A stretch of DNA of 64,000 nt from Calliphora vicina (GCF_958450345.1 NC_088780.1:126246226-126310225), one strand, 5' to 3'. Counted from the first letter of the stretch, positions 24,295-35,863 are shown. A program made the numbers and translations. Notes: generated by a model from the sequence alone, not told the origin.

Positions 24295-24438
24295 GAGTAA
24301 TATAGTCCGAAGGTTTGTTTACGAACTGAGACAGTATGCCCAGAATCCCCGCGTGTTTATATGTTGGAGTAATATAGTCCGAAGGTTGGTTTACGATTTG
24401 AGACAGTATGATCAGAATCCTCGCGTGGCTTATGTTCC
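24295..24438. repeat. Tandem duplication, 72-bp unit, two copies
   Basis: GAGTAATATAGTCCGAAGGT begins at 24295 and again at 24367. The copies differ at a few positions. It lies upstream of the RNase H remnant and may be part of the same dead element. Confidence 0.85.
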
Positions 24439-24575
24439 AACATCCATATGCATTAAGCCTAGCTAGGAGGCATGATGCATCTGTATGTAAGTAAGAATTG
24501 GACATTCTATAGCTCTATACATCCGTTGCCCTTTTGACCCTGTTTTCACAATAACAGTACAAAAATGGAAATTAA

Positions 24576-24794
24576 CCCTTAAGAGCACTTGGGGTCAAAA
24601 TGACTGTGTTTTTCGTAATTTTAAAAGTTCACTGTCACTAGTATTTTGTACTGTTATTGTAAATACTAGACTTCATGTTATATTTTTCTTAAGTTTCATC
24701 AAAATCGGCCCAAATATATTTAATATTTAGCTATATTTCCATTAGAAATTCCAATTATTGTAAAATTTGACTTTTGACCTTCACGATTTAAGGG
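24576..24794. mobile_element. piggyBac-type MITE, TTAA target
   Basis: TTAA|CCCTTAAGAGC at the left (TTAA 24572-24575) and GATTTAAGGG|TTAA at the right (TTAA 24795-24798). Ends of CCC type with a TTAA duplication are the piggyBac signature. The interior holds GGGGTCAAAATGAC near the left end, as does the copy at 51958-52224. No transposase. The inverted repeat is short, so this rests mainly on the TTAA and the sister copy. Confidence 0.6.
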
Positions 24795-25060
24795 TTAACG
24801 TTTTCCGATTTTAGGAAAACTTCCAGACTATATTTAAAATTACCTGAACAGATTTTACTTAAAATTATTAGCAGTAAGGAAATTGGTCTCATTCGCCAAA
24901 AACTTAGTTTTTCTCGAAAATCGCAAAATTTATATCGCAGGTACGGAAAAACTATAGGAGGTAATTACATAATTTTTTCACATTTTTATTCCCTATTATG
25001 TTGTCAATAAATCCCCATGTGATGATCAAAAAATTCTGAAATTTGTTTAACAAAATTTTT
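24680..25060 (+). repeat. Dispersed repeat J, copy 1 (inverted copy at 44340-44700)
   Basis: Phrases such as ATCGGCCCAAATATATT, CTTTTGACCTTC, AACGTTTTCCGATTTTAG, TCATTCGCCAAA and CCCATGTGATGATCAAAAAATT recur in reverse order and orientation at 44340-44700. The match crosses the right end of the TTAA MITE, so the MITE was in place before the duplication. Confidence 0.75.
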
Positions 25061-26059
25061 AAAAAATTTAAATTGGAGTTTTGAAACTGCCGTTAAAAAA
25101 TTTTTTTTTTTTGGTTATACCTGCGAATAAGTTAACTGTATGCTATGAAGATAAAAACTTATATACAAGTAAATATGGATATATTTTAAGTAAGAATAAA
25201 CTTTTGTTTTAATATTTCTCAAAATATGTTAATTTTGTTCCTACATTTCTTGTTGTAGTGGCCTGAGACACGATTTTTTAATAACGTTAACATTTGTTTA
25301 ACAAATTTTTGTCTTTTATATCTTATTAGAATGACAATTACGTACATATTTCGATTCATTTAAATTAAATTGCAAAAGTAATTATTTAATGGCAAACATT
25401 TAAAAAAAAACTGAAAAAAAAATGCATTTTTTCCCCTTGTAAATGCACCTCAAAACTAAATCGAAAGTCGGTTTGATGGTATTTTAGGTCATTAAGAAAG
25501 TTTTCAGCGGGTACCATTTCAACATTTCAAAAAATTTAATTCTAAGGGACATTCTAGTATTCATACTACCATAGATTGTTTCTTGCAAATCCCTGAAACC
25601 GAATATAAAGTATTTGAAAACTTTAACAATGTAATTCATCTAAAATTTCCTCTTAATTCAATTACAAACAACAAATAACCACTAAAATCATGTCTGTACT
25701 TAGTGAGCCTGCCTCTCTAAAAACTTACACATGTAAAATGTTTAATTGACAACAGCAAACGTAACAACATTTACGAGTATGTATTTATGTACATACTTTG
25801 TACATATTTGCAACAACTGCAATGCGTTATCATCAAATACACTGATGAAAACGTGAAGACAATACCAAGTTACATGCAAACATAACCCAGCAGTTCTGAC
25901 TAAGTGTTCCAAACTATTGATTTTACCTATTATTTAGATTATTTTAGTTAAGACTCCGTATTACAAAAGGAAACTTTGTGATAATTAACTCTCAGTAGTC
26001 TATTTCTGGTGGATAAAACTGCATTTTAAGGTACAGCTAAATAAAAAGTTTAAGAGACA
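25061..26059. other. AT-rich DNA, no gene
   Basis: No coding or repeat structure recognised apart from phrases near 25890-26000 shared with 15480-15600. Confidence 0.4.
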
Positions 26060-26165
26060 CGTAAGTGACGATCGACTTCACGCTAGATTACATGGGATGT
26101 ATAAAGTATCCAATTGACTTCTATGTACTACCAATAGCAAATAAGTATCAAATGATCCATAATAT
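26060..26165 (+). repeat. Dispersed repeat H, copy 2
   Basis: TCGACTTCACGCTAGATTAC, ATGGGATGTATAAAGTA and AAGTATCAAATGATCCATAA align with copy 1 at 15650-15775. Confidence 0.5.
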
Positions 26166-26610
26166 ATAAATTGACTAAATTGTTGAATTATTTAACATAA
26201 GCATGTCGTAAGTAGGTGGTGTGATAGTCAGTTACCTTACTAGCTACCTTACTGGTTAATTGATCAGCTACATATTTAGTTAGTTCAACATGTATGGGAG
26301 ATAATTGAACTTAAATAATCAGTGATAAAGACATCTAATCTAATAGACAGTCCTATAACCGAATGCTAGTAAACAAACCTTCCTCCGATAATTCTCTAAT
26401 AGATTACTGCTGGTGAGTAAATTTACTATTTTCTAAAATGCATAACAAAATAAACGTTTAAAGTAACTGCTAAGTTACATGGTATGTCAGTATACTTAAG
26501 AAAAAAATTAATAAACTGTATGGGAATTATATCAACACAATTTGTATAAAAGCAGTTTGTACGAATTACTCACAAAGAAATAGCAGTACAATATAAACAT
26601 TTAAAGGGAC

Positions 26611-26735
26611 TACACTCTAGATTACTTAGATACATTTAAATGACAATTGTCTTCACGCTAGATTACCTGGGATGTATAAAAATGACTTTTGTCTGCACTA
26701 CAAAGAGCGCATTTATGTCAAATGGCTTAAAATAT
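26611..26735 (+). repeat. Dispersed repeat H, copy 3
   Basis: Best match to copy 1: ATTACTTAGA, GACAATTGTCTTCACGCTAG, ATTACCTGGGATGTATAAA and CTGCACTACAAAGAGC in order. The 65-codon frame across it is incidental. Confidence 0.55.
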
Positions 26736-27160
26736 ATTAATTTGAGTAAGACAGTAGTGACACTTACTGTCTATAAAGGATACATTAACTATTTGCTTAA
26801 CTGCTGGGCACTTACGCAACTACAATTACAGACATAAATCGTACAAATGTGTCTAAGCACATGACTGCTCCAAAAATACAACACTTTATTGAACCGTACA
26901 AAATATTGACATACACAGCAGCTGGTGTCTGAACTGACTGGTCGTGTAGCTCATTTAGCCATGACAACTACAACTACTGAGCAGTGACAATCTAAACAAG
27001 AACAAGGAATAGCAACTATTTTGCTATAGTAGCAGTAAAAGTGGTAGTACTTATATGGTGACCTAAAATACATAATTTCAAAAATTTCTTAATTGATGGG
27101 CAAAAAAAATTGTAAAATTAAAAGTAGCTTTGAAAGAAATTTTCGAAATAATATTTAACA

Positions 27161-27936
27161 TATCGCACTGGTTCCTCTAAAGACAGTCAACTCAAAATTT
27201 TTAAATGTTCAGTAGAAGCAAAAAACTATTTTTTTTAATACATTACAATGAAACAACTGTACGGATCAGCGTTGCCACTCATAAAATATTTTTCCTACCA
27301 AATTTCTAATTAAAAACTACCAAAGCCTACCAAAACCTACCAAATTTAAAATATTTGAGAAATGCTATATGAATTCGTTTCAAAATTAATAGTTAACTTA
27401 AAATTATATTATTGCTGCTATAAAATTATCCAGAGGAAGAATGATATTGAAGCAGAGTTTAACACATATTATTAGAAAATAAAAGTTTTGAGAGCCCTTT
27501 GGCATTTTTTGAACTCAACACTACTAAATAAATACACATTTACCTGACTAAACTAAATATTTTAGAAAATGCTATCTTCATATTTTGCAAATATGTAGTT
27601 TTATTATTTTGGCTTAACATAAGTAGTTTTTTCGTTATTATTTTAATTATTTTGTTCTTAAAAATACTTCTGTATTCAGAAATATCGTAGCCTACCAAAA
27701 TACGACAAATATTGGAACAAACCAACCAAACTACCAAAAGTCAATTTGTTAACTTCAAACTACCAATTTTGGTCCAATTGGACCAAAGCGGCAACGCTGG
27801 TACGGATACAACTGTATTTATTGGCGAAAGAGTAGAGAAAATGATATCAGATTTTTACAGTGGGTAGATATGACCACTACACATCGATTTCTTGCAAAAA
27901 GTGAAAATTGAAGAATTTAGAGGAACCAGTGCGATA
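27161..27936. mobile_element. MITE with perfect 21-bp ends, split by a hAT MITE
   Basis: The left end TATCGCACTGGTTCC (27161 on) and the right end (27916-27936) are exact inverted repeats over 21 bp. Without the hAT insertion the element is about 235 bp. It has no coding region. The TA/TAT at both borders fits a TA-targeting element, but the superfamily is open. Confidence 0.8.
27267..27799. mobile_element. hAT-type MITE with GTACGGAT target duplication
   Basis: The ends are CAGCGTTGCCAC and, reverse-complemented, CAGCGTTGCCGC (CAGNG hAT type). A perfect 8-bp duplication GTACGGAT flanks them (27259-27266 and 27800-27807). Subterminal CTACCAAA/ACCTACCAAA motifs repeat at the left end and again in CTACCAA form at the right end. 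No transposase. Confidence 0.93.
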
Positions 27937-28233
27937 TAGTCAATTTTTGTTACGTTATTTTCCATTTTATGTGACGATATGTGTAGGTAGTCATAACAAT
28001 TGCAGTTAGCTGAAAGAAGAGAACAATCAGTTGTGTTTGAGAAGGATTAAAAGCTACTTATATTTAAGTATGTCTTATTTAGGTTGTCAGTTGTATAGGT
28101 TAAAGGTACGATTCCAAAGATCGCCAACAGCAACAGGAGCCAAAAAGGGCTCCTCGTTGCAAAACAAAGGCCTACAAAAAGAAGACCTAGTAATTTATAG
28201 CGCTGGGTACAAATATTAGAAATAATTCTCCTT
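27937..28233. other. Unannotated spacer
   Basis: A 62-codon frame (28031-28219) is more complex than its surroundings (RSPTATGAKKGSSLQNKGLQ) but matches nothing I know and ends at the edge of a family-B copy. Confidence 0.35.
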
Positions 28234-28815
28234 CTAAGAGAGCTATTATATACCCTTCACCATATTATACATTAAACTACAAATTTTAGGTAACCGAAAT
28301 TAAAAAATTTTATTTCTTCAAAATTTTTAAATTTTTTTTTTCAAAATTGTTTTTTAATATTTAAATTTTTTTTTAATTTTTTATTGAAAAAAAAATTTAT
28401 GACAAAACAATTTTTTGGGTGAAAAAAAATTCGGTTAAAAAAATTTTTGTCCCATTTGTAGGTCCAACTTACTATAGCCTTATATATCCTTATACATCCT
28501 TGCAATGGACCTTGATATATCTATCATTATATAAAAAAACATAGATAGGCCAAAAATCAAGGTTGTACCGGTTTGTTCCTTATATCTCACTCACTTGTGG
28601 GCCGATTTTCTCGGTTTAAATAGCATCCGAGCCGGAAGAATTTCCAATATATTGATGTATCAATAATGTTTGTAAGTTATTTGGGGGTTACGGAAAGTTG
28701 ATTTCAACATATAAACGAACATGGCTATATCGACTTTACAATCTATAACGATCCAGAATATATATACTTTGTAGGGTCGCAAATGAAAAATTAATGTAAT
28801 GACAAACTTGTATAT
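28234..28815 (-). repeat. Family-B repeat, copy 3 (inverted, hairpin deleted)
   Basis: Starts TAAGAGAGCTATTATATACC, the inverted 3' end, with the TTCGGCACAGCCGAA hairpin deleted. It continues CTTCACCATATTATAC and runs to CTTTGTAGGGTCGCAAATGA and TGACAAACTTG, the inverted 5' part. The 5' terminal hairpin is incomplete. Confidence 0.75.
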
Positions 28816-28895
28816 TACAAAATCAGATATAACATTTTATTTATTTAAAATCCAGTCCTGTGCGCCTCGCTACCCACGTCATAGTAAAATGAAAA

Positions 28896-30147
28896 CAAGT
28901 AAGAAACTATGGTCGGTCAAGCCCGACCATATAATACCCTACACTAAATAAAAGAGCAAAAACATTTTTCTTTTAAAATTTCAATAATTTATATTTTTGA
29001 GTGATTTTCGGAAGTGGGCCTTATATGGGGGCTATGACCAATTATGGACCGATCACCATGAAATTAGGTAGTGTTATTTATGTCTATATGAAAGTTAGCT
29101 ATGTTGAATTTTGTGTGGGAATTTTCGGGAATTTCTTCATAAGTTTTCTTCTAAAAGTTACAATTTTCAGATTCGTTTCGCCACAGCAGTAAAATTTGGT
29201 TAATAAGAATGAATCTTATTCAAAGTTTATACTCTTAAAGGAATTATTAAGATGCCTAACTTTTAGGAATATTCAATGAATATTATTAATATCTAGAGAA
29301 AGTAGTAACAATAATAGTGGTTCAAATTTGTTTATCTACAATCAGATATGAAAAATGTCTAATGTTTTATAGATTTAACATAGTCGAAATTATTAAGTTG
29401 TTTAATTAGACAAAGAATTTATGGATTTTATACTGATTAAAACTACGACTGCAACAATACCGATAAAATGCCACTATTAAATTAGAAACCCTATGCTGGA
29501 CCAACATTTATTTTATACTTTATTCGAAAAAAAAATTTCTGGTTTTTGGTTTAATTTAGTGTTAAAAAATTCCCGGGAATTCCCGGGAATGAAACGATTT
29601 TTTAACTTCCTCCCGGGAAAGAAAAAAGTCCGGGAAATTAGGAACCCTAGTGTATACCAACATTTCTAAGCGATTTATGCACGTTAAAGTGATTTTCGGA
29701 AGCGGGTCTATATGGGAGCTATGACAAATTATGGACCGATCGTAACAAAATTTGGTGATATGAATTTTGTATATATAAAACTTATTTGGAGCGTAATTTG
29801 TGGAGATACATATATAAATTAAACATTTATGACCGAAAAGTCCAATTTATGAAAGACATTTGTATGGGAGCTAGGTGAAATAATGGACCGATTTCAGCCA
29901 GTTTCAATAGGCTTGGTCATTGGGCCGAAATAATATGTACCAAATTTGATTGAAATATCTTCAAAATTGCGACCTGTACTCTGCGCACAAGCCAACCAGA
30001 CGGACGGACGGACATCGTTTATTTGACTCAGAAAGAGATTCTAAGTCGATCGGTATACTTTAAGGTGGGTGATAGACTAATATTTTTGGGCGTTACAAAC
30101 ATCTGCACAAACGCATAATACCCTCCCCACTATGGTGGTAGGGTATA
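28896..30147 (-). repeat. Family-A repeat, copy 2 (inverted), with insertion
   Basis: From CAAGTAAGAAACTATGGTCG through GGTCAAGCCCGACC to CCCTCCCCACTATGGTGG and AGGGTATA. It is interrupted at about 29117-29649 by a hAT-like element. In other copies the flanking words (GAATTTTGTGTG and GTATACCAACATTT) are contiguous. Confidence 0.85.
29117..29649. mobile_element. hAT-like insertion within family A
   Basis: The right end reads, on the other strand, TAGGGTTCCTAATTTCCCGG. CCCGGGAATTCCCGGGAAT lies at 29571-29590. This is the same vocabulary as the hAT at 12626-14104. The left end (GGGAATTTTCGGGAATTTC) lacks a clear TAGGG and the 8-bp duplication is not clean. Confidence 0.65.
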
Positions 30148-31739
30148 AATATGAAAGAATTTTATAAAAAAATAAATTAATATACATAATTAATACCGGA
30201 ATTTCTTGAGTAGTGAAAAGGAGGAAGTGTTCAAGTTTCTAAGAAAAGTGAGAAGTGAAAAGGAGCCAATATATTAAAAACTTATAATTTCCGAATATTA
30301 CCATGATTTTTTGATTTATTTTTTTTGTATCGGTAGCTTTTTTCTTTAATTTAAAGTGCACATTCCTACTATGTTGTAATGAGTATTCTTGAACATCCAT
30401 GTATAATTTTGCAAAATATGTCAAAACAAAATATGAAGAAAAACATAAACCACAACATGTGTTTTACACTTGTAAATGGGCTACTGTACACGCAACATAC
30501 ACATGTTAAATAGCGGCTCAAATTGAAAATCACATTCCCCTCCCCCAACCTGTATCTTTCACACAATCAAGACAGAATCGCATAGAACACTATACATATA
30601 TGTCCACTCAACTTACATGAAGTGCACATACAAATTATTGTCTATTCTTTTAACTATAGTTTTTTTGTGTTTGTATCCATTCAGTTTTAAAAAACCTCTG
30701 ACCATTTAATTTAATTAGGTTAATTTATTACAAAGCAAACAGCAATAATGAAAACTGAATACTTTTATCAAGTTAGAGATGATTGTAATTAAATTATGTT
30801 AAAATTTAATATGAATTGAAAAGAAGCACACACATTTGACAAGTGTAAAGAATTGAAAAAGGAAACATTTGCTTTGAAAAGTAAACGCCACTTAACACTT
30901 TGCACCTCGTGAGTGCACCATTCTTGATTGCCATGAATGAATGAGGACCATACAATGCAGTTGGCTACTGCTTGTAATAGCTAGTGATTTAAAAGGGTTT
31001 GTTCTTTAGATGAAAATGGAAAATAGTTTTTTATTTTATTTGTAAGTTAAATACAAATAATTGTGAAAGAAAAAATTTAAATTTGGTTACCAATTTAAAT
31101 TAAAATTTTTAGAATTTTTAAGGCCATTGTTTTATATATTTTACAAAAACCGGTATTTCAAAAAACCAAAATGTAAAAGAAAACGAATATCTCCTAAGCT
31201 ATAATTGATGGCTGCGACGAGGTTGTTTTCAAATCGGATCACCAATGAAGAAATAGGATTGATTTAAAAATTTAACATGCCCGACGTGTCCTACTTTGGA
31301 AACCTCTGTCCACGCCCCTGGTGGGCCCATGAGATCCAAATTCGAAAACACCTCCTCTTTGCACATATGAAATTTCATTCAACCCAGACTAACCGTTTAG
31401 AAGTTACAGAATTATTTCCCTCTTTTTTTTCTATACCACTGTGCGACGCCTTCAATTTTTTCACAGGATACCTTAGGTGACTTCATAAGAGAGATCTGAG
31501 CTGCTAGCATCTAAGCTCGAAGAAAGAAATCTTTTAACTCAAGAACTATTTCCATTTTTTAGCTCAGAAAATGCTATATATAGTCGTTTGTAATGACATG
31601 GTGGCCCTGGGCTCATTCCTCATTCTATGAAATTAAAAATTAATTTTTGGCGTTTTATATTTTAAAACTAACCGTGTTGAGACGCTTTTCAAAAATCGAT
31701 TATTTTTTAAATCACAAAAGACATTGCTTTAAAACTTTT
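30148..31739. other. AT-rich DNA, no gene recognised
   Basis: The part at 31170-31500 has higher complexity (GACGTGTCCTACTTTGG, CACGCCCCTGGTGGGCCC) with TTTCATTCAACCCAGACTAA, a phrase style seen in fly repeats, but no ends or protein motif are visible. Confidence 0.4.
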
Positions 31740-32455
31740 TATACCCTACAGCACCATAGTGGGGAGGGTATAATGCGTTTGTGCATATGTTTGTAGCGCT
31801 CAAAAATATTAGTCTAACACCCACCTTAAAGTATACCGATCGACTTAGAATCACTTTCTAAGTCGATTAACCTTGTGCGCCTAGTACAGGTCGCAATTTT
31901 TAAGATATGTCGATAAAATTTGGTACATATTATTTTTTCAGCCATTGGTCCATTATTTCACCTAGCCCCCATACAAATGTCCTTCCGAAATTAGACTTTA
32001 TCGGTCATAAATGTTTAATTTATATATGTATCTCCACAAAATACAAAATTCATGTCACAAAATTTTGTTACGATCGATCCATAATTAGTCATAGCTCCCA
32101 TATACACCCGCTTCCGAATATCACTTTAACTTGCATAAATCGCTTAAAAATTTTGGTATACACACAAAATTCAACATAAATAACTTTCATACAGACATAA
32201 ATCCAATTTCATGGTGATCGGTCCATAATTGGTCATAGCTCCCATATAAGACCCACTTCCGAAAATCACTCAAAAATATAAATTATTGAAATTTTAAAAG
32301 AAAAATGTTTTTGCTCTTTTACTTACCCAGCAAAAATTTTGTGAAAAACTAGTTACTTCATGCATTATTTTGTAAGGAGTGGTGGTTACCCAGCACATTA
32401 TTTTATTTACTAGAATAAGTACTTATTTTTATACAGGTTGGTAATGAACTTTTGC

Positions 32456-32525
32456 ATTTAGAACAGCTATCTAGTGTGTTTGACTGGAAAACGGGAGGTT
32501 AGTGGTTCGCCACCTGTCAAAGCCA
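32456..32525 (+). other. tRNA-like domain 1 in MITE
   Basis: CTATCTAGTGTGTTTG resembles a D-arm/box A, GACTGGAAAACGGG lies in the anticodon-arm position, and GTGGTTCGCCACCTG is a strong T-arm/box B (32504-32514) with a self-complementary GGTGGCGAACCAC-type stem. It does not fold into a full cloverleaf by eye and is probably not a functional tRNA. Confidence 0.5.
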
Positions 32526-32600
32526 TTAATTTTTTTGTTCATATCATATTCATTTATATGTTGATGTTAAAACTATTGTTAACTTACAATAAAATAACTC

Positions 32601-32680
32601 GTACATGGAGCAGTGAGTTAGCAGCTTGATTATCAAACACAAGCAAATAATGTGACTGTTCGATTCCCACACAAGGCAAT
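32601..32680 (+). other. tRNA-like domain 2 in MITE
   Basis: GGAGCAGTGAGTTAGCAGC matches a box A arrangement, CTTGATTATCAAAC can form an anticodon-like arm, and GTTCGATTCC (32658-32667) is an exact box B core. The same domain occurs twice, in opposite orientations, at 36480-36535 and 36682-36755. Confidence 0.55.
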
Positions 32681-32941
32681 ATTTTTTGTATTTTCTTTTT
32701 TTAGCTACATATTCTTAATGTGAATTTACTACTTATTTCTCAACTGATTGTGAGTACATTTGTAAGCTTGACGCCTGAATTTTTTAAAAATCTCGAACAA
32801 CGGTAAGTAGTGTTTCCGTTAAATAATAAGTAGTTATCGCTTTGCTCCAATTATACTTGCTGGCTTACTAGGTAAGTAAAGTTTTTGCTGGGTAGTGCTT
32901 GACTAAGTCGGGCTTGACCGACCATACTTTCTTACTTGTTT

Positions 32942-33764
32942 TATTTGGTGATTTTTTTTCATTAAATGTTCAACAATCAGGAAAAAATATTATGAACTCG
33001 GTCATAAATTGAGCTTGAAATTAAAATTTTGGTAAAAACTTTTAAAAATTTTAAATTCGTATAGCTTGCTAACTATAAGAGATAAATAGCACTTATAAGC
33101 ATGTATAATTGGCATAATTGAGGTCTTTAAGAATATATTAAAATTTTGGACTTGGAATGTGATTGATTTGCTAACGTTTATAAATCTTGTATGACTGAGG
33201 TGGACTCATATGAGATCCTGTTTGCTTTGCTTGTTGACTTAAACTGGTTAGAAATTGCAGATTTAGTTTCGAAATATTTTGATTCTGCCCCACTGGGCGA
33301 TGTAACAGAAATCTTTGTTAGCTACAAAATGAGCTAAATGAGAGATTAAATTTTAAAATTTTTGTTCTTTAAACTCTGATGATAACAAGACGAGCGACAG
33401 TGTTCTCTGTAAGTCACAGAGAATGAGAGAGCAATATGGTCTGAAAAGCGACGAAGTCTTATATGTTTTCGCTTATCAACTCTATTGAGAAGTAGATAGA
33501 TAGAACAGCAAATCTTGAATGTTGTCCTCTGTTAAACTTTTTTCTTCTTTCAACCTCTGTTGGTGACAAAGCAATAAAATTGGTTAATAACAAGAAGATA
33601 ACAACATTATGAAAGTCGACTTCAATAAAACTTTGTTGATGAGAAAATAAGCTGCATACATCTTAAGCAGCGGTCGGCATATAGACATCGTGGTGCATGC
33701 CATGCACTTTATTTCTCTGTTATAATTTCTTGATAATTTTTATTACTTTCGATGATATTCGCCA
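32942..33764. other. AT-rich DNA, no gene
   Basis: No element end or coding region recognised. Confidence 0.4.
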
Positions 33765-34109
33765 GGTTATACAAGTTTACTGTAACCATGTCAACATTTT
33801 CACAAGTTTTTTTTTAACAATATTATAGTCACAGTTTGTGGTAACCATAATATGGTTAACATATATATGGTTGCAATAAACAGAATAAATGTTTGTGGTA
33901 GCAATTTTTATGATGAATCATTATATCATGAATCATTATATGTTGTTCTCAGATTATGATATCCATAAGCCGAGAACAACATAATATGGTAAATACTTCA
34001 TCATTAATATGGCTTACACAAACATATATTAGTTTACCATATTATGGTTACCACAATAATATAAATAATTACTGTGACTATAATATTGTTATATTTTTTC
34101 TCTGCGTGT
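33765..34109. mobile_element. Palindromic MITE, family D, copy 2
   Basis: CAAGTTTACTGTAACCATG at the left and TATATTTTTTCTCTGCGTG followed by TA at the right, with a central CTCAGATTATG...CATAA-CCGAGAAC core as in 19428-19820. The left terminal 20-25 bp are missing. Confidence 0.7.
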
Positions 34110-35309
34110 AATGGAGAATGTATTATTGTCATGCTAGCATCTTTGAAAATCTCTTGAAGACGTGGCCCTTTGGGTTCGTTATATATTTTCCATAGGTTTG
34201 AGACACTTTCTGAACTATGTGCCGCCCTACTGATTGTAGTTGTTAGGCATACAAAACTGTTTTGAATGAATTTTAAAATAAGTTTTTAAATATTTTTGTA
34301 TGCTGTGTTTTTTATTTGTACTCGTATTTTCCACCAAACTATATATGCTTACAAACAAACCATCAGACAAACAAGTGTATGGAAATTATTATTATCATTT
34401 TTTATATTGTATTTAATATTTTTTTTTAATTACAGGCAATATGTTTTTTATGTTCATACATTAAACAAAGCACAGTGAGGTCCAAGGGACCTTCAGGGTT
34501 AGGGGGTGTGCTGATAACTAGCTATGTTTACTCGTATGTATGAATAGTAAAATTGTATGAATAAATAGTTGTAGTTTTTACATTGATACTTACATGCGAG
34601 TAGTAGGTTGGCTGGTTGGTTGGTTGGTTGATTGTACAAACAATTATATGTTTGTCTCGACACAATAAAACATCCATTTATTCAGTCTTTTATTTCTTCA
34701 TTCATTCATATTTTCCTTTATTCATTTATTCATTCATGTATTTAAATGTTTCTTTGCTTTTATTGTTGCTTTATAATGGCACATCAGGCGTAAATAATTA
34801 CAACAATTATTATTATTTTTTTTTAATTTTTTATTCCATTCCATGTTTTTGTTAAATCATACAATTAAAAAGGCATAAAAGGACATTTATAATGATATTA
34901 ATGTCAATAATTAAATTTATGGATATTGAAATTATTTAAACATCATCGTTGCATTGTATTGTACATAAATGAATTTTTACTATTTCTTTAAATTGCAAAG
35001 GAATAACTGAAAATACCAATATTTTAAATTAATTAGTTTTTAATTGTTTGCCTAAAAGCTATGTTATAATAAACACTATACGGCATTTTAATTAAAATTA
35101 TAATGGAAAAAAGTAATACGATTTTTGTTTAATTTTCAAAAATTAGCAACAATTATAATCAGGTCAATATGTACCGAAAAATTAAAAATAAGCAAGCAAC
35201 AAAGCTCAAATGAAAATATGCCGAAAACTGCCTACAACAATATGAATTAATTAAAAACTTTAAATTAATGTTTTTTCCAAATTTCCAAATTAAATTATCT
35301 TTATTTGTT
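34110..35309. other. AT-rich DNA with a GGTT microsatellite
   Basis: (GGTT)n at about 34607-34630. A splice-acceptor-like TTTTTTTTTAATTACAG at 34420-34436 is not followed by a convincing donor. No gene. Confidence 0.45.
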
Positions 35310-35658
35310 ACATAAAAAGCCAAAAAAAAATAACAACTGTAAATCTGCTATAAAAAAAACTCAAACAAAAAAAAATTACTCAAAATCTTCACAAAAACGA
35401 GTGTTGTTTTTCTTTTTCACATAGTTTTTTTTTTTAATAATTCTCACGCATAGAAAAACTTAGAGCGGAAACTAGAAAAAAACTCAAACAAAATAATTAC
35501 TCATGTAGTTTTTTCTACTAATACATTCTCATCACTTAGGTTTCTGACAATTGAGTAAGGTCTTTCACAGGAGAGTTTCCGCTCTATGTCTATTCTCTAT
35601 GTTCTCACCATTTAGGTTTTTGACAGTAGAGTTTCCGATATAAGTGTATGTATCTATG
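35310..35658. mobile_element. CATAGAG MITE, outer copy, interrupted by its own kind
   Basis: The flanks of the copy at 35449-35601 match the interior of the copy at 35667-35855. On the left is ACTCAAACAAAAAAAAAT through CGAGTGTTGTTTTTCTTTTT; on the right is TTCTCACCATTTAGGTTTTT followed by AGAGTTTCCG. So one copy inserted into another. The outer ends are eroded. Confidence 0.65.
35449..35601. mobile_element. CATAGAG MITE, inserted copy with TTCTCAC(G/C) duplication
   Basis: Ends CATAGAAAAACTTAGAGCGG and CCGCTCTATGTCTATTCTC-TATG. Flanked by TTCTCACG (35441-35448) and TTCTCACC (35602-35609), a 7/8-matching 8-bp duplication. Length 153 bp, non-coding. Confidence 0.8.
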
Positions 35659-35666
35659 ACTCTAAC

Positions 35667-35855
35667 CATAGAGAAACATAGAGCGGAAACTAGAAAAAAA
35701 CTTAAACAAAAAATATTGCTCAAAATAATCCACATACGAGTGTTGTTTTTGTTTTCACATAGTTTTTTCTACTAATACATTCTCACCACTTAGGTTTCTG
35801 ACAACTGAGTTAGGTATTTGACGGGAGAGTTTCCGCTCTATGTATATTCTCTATG
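35667..35855. mobile_element. CATAGAG MITE with (A/G)CTCTAAC duplication
   Basis: Ends CATAGAGAAACATAGAGCGG and CCGCTCTATGTATATTCTC-TATG. Flanks are ACTCTAAC (35659-35666) and GCTCTAAC (35856-35863), again 7 of 8. The two 8-bp duplications suggest a hAT-like 8-bp cut. A diverged relative lies at about 39040-39185. Confidence 0.8.
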
Positions 35856-35863
35856 GCTCTAAC

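Larger units (their letters stand above)
32326..32892. mobile_element. CCCAGCAAAAA MITE containing two tRNA-like domains
   Basis: The ends CCCAGCAAAAATTTT and AAAGTTTTTGCTGGG are inverted, with TA outside both (32324-32325 and 32893-32894). The uninterrupted family-A sequence has one TA here, so the 2-bp duplication is directly supported. Two internal stretches resemble tRNA genes (32456-32525 and 32601-32680). A rearranged copy is at 36478-36936. No coding region. Confidence 0.85.
31740..32941 (+). repeat. Family-A repeat, copy 3, with MITE insertion
   Basis: Starts TATACCCTACAGCACCATAG and ends GTCGGGCTTGACCGACC with TTCTTACTTGTTTT. Part of the 5' region, including the microsatellite, is deleted near 31865. 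It is interrupted at 32326-32892 by the CCCAGCAAAAA MITE. The 90-codon frame at 31907-32179 is the shared family-A frame and is not a gene. Confidence 0.85.

Noticed and set aside
34420..34490. Splice acceptor TTTTTTTTTAATTACAG with possible exon
   Set aside because: No acceptable donor; the candidate GAG|GTCCAAG is weak.
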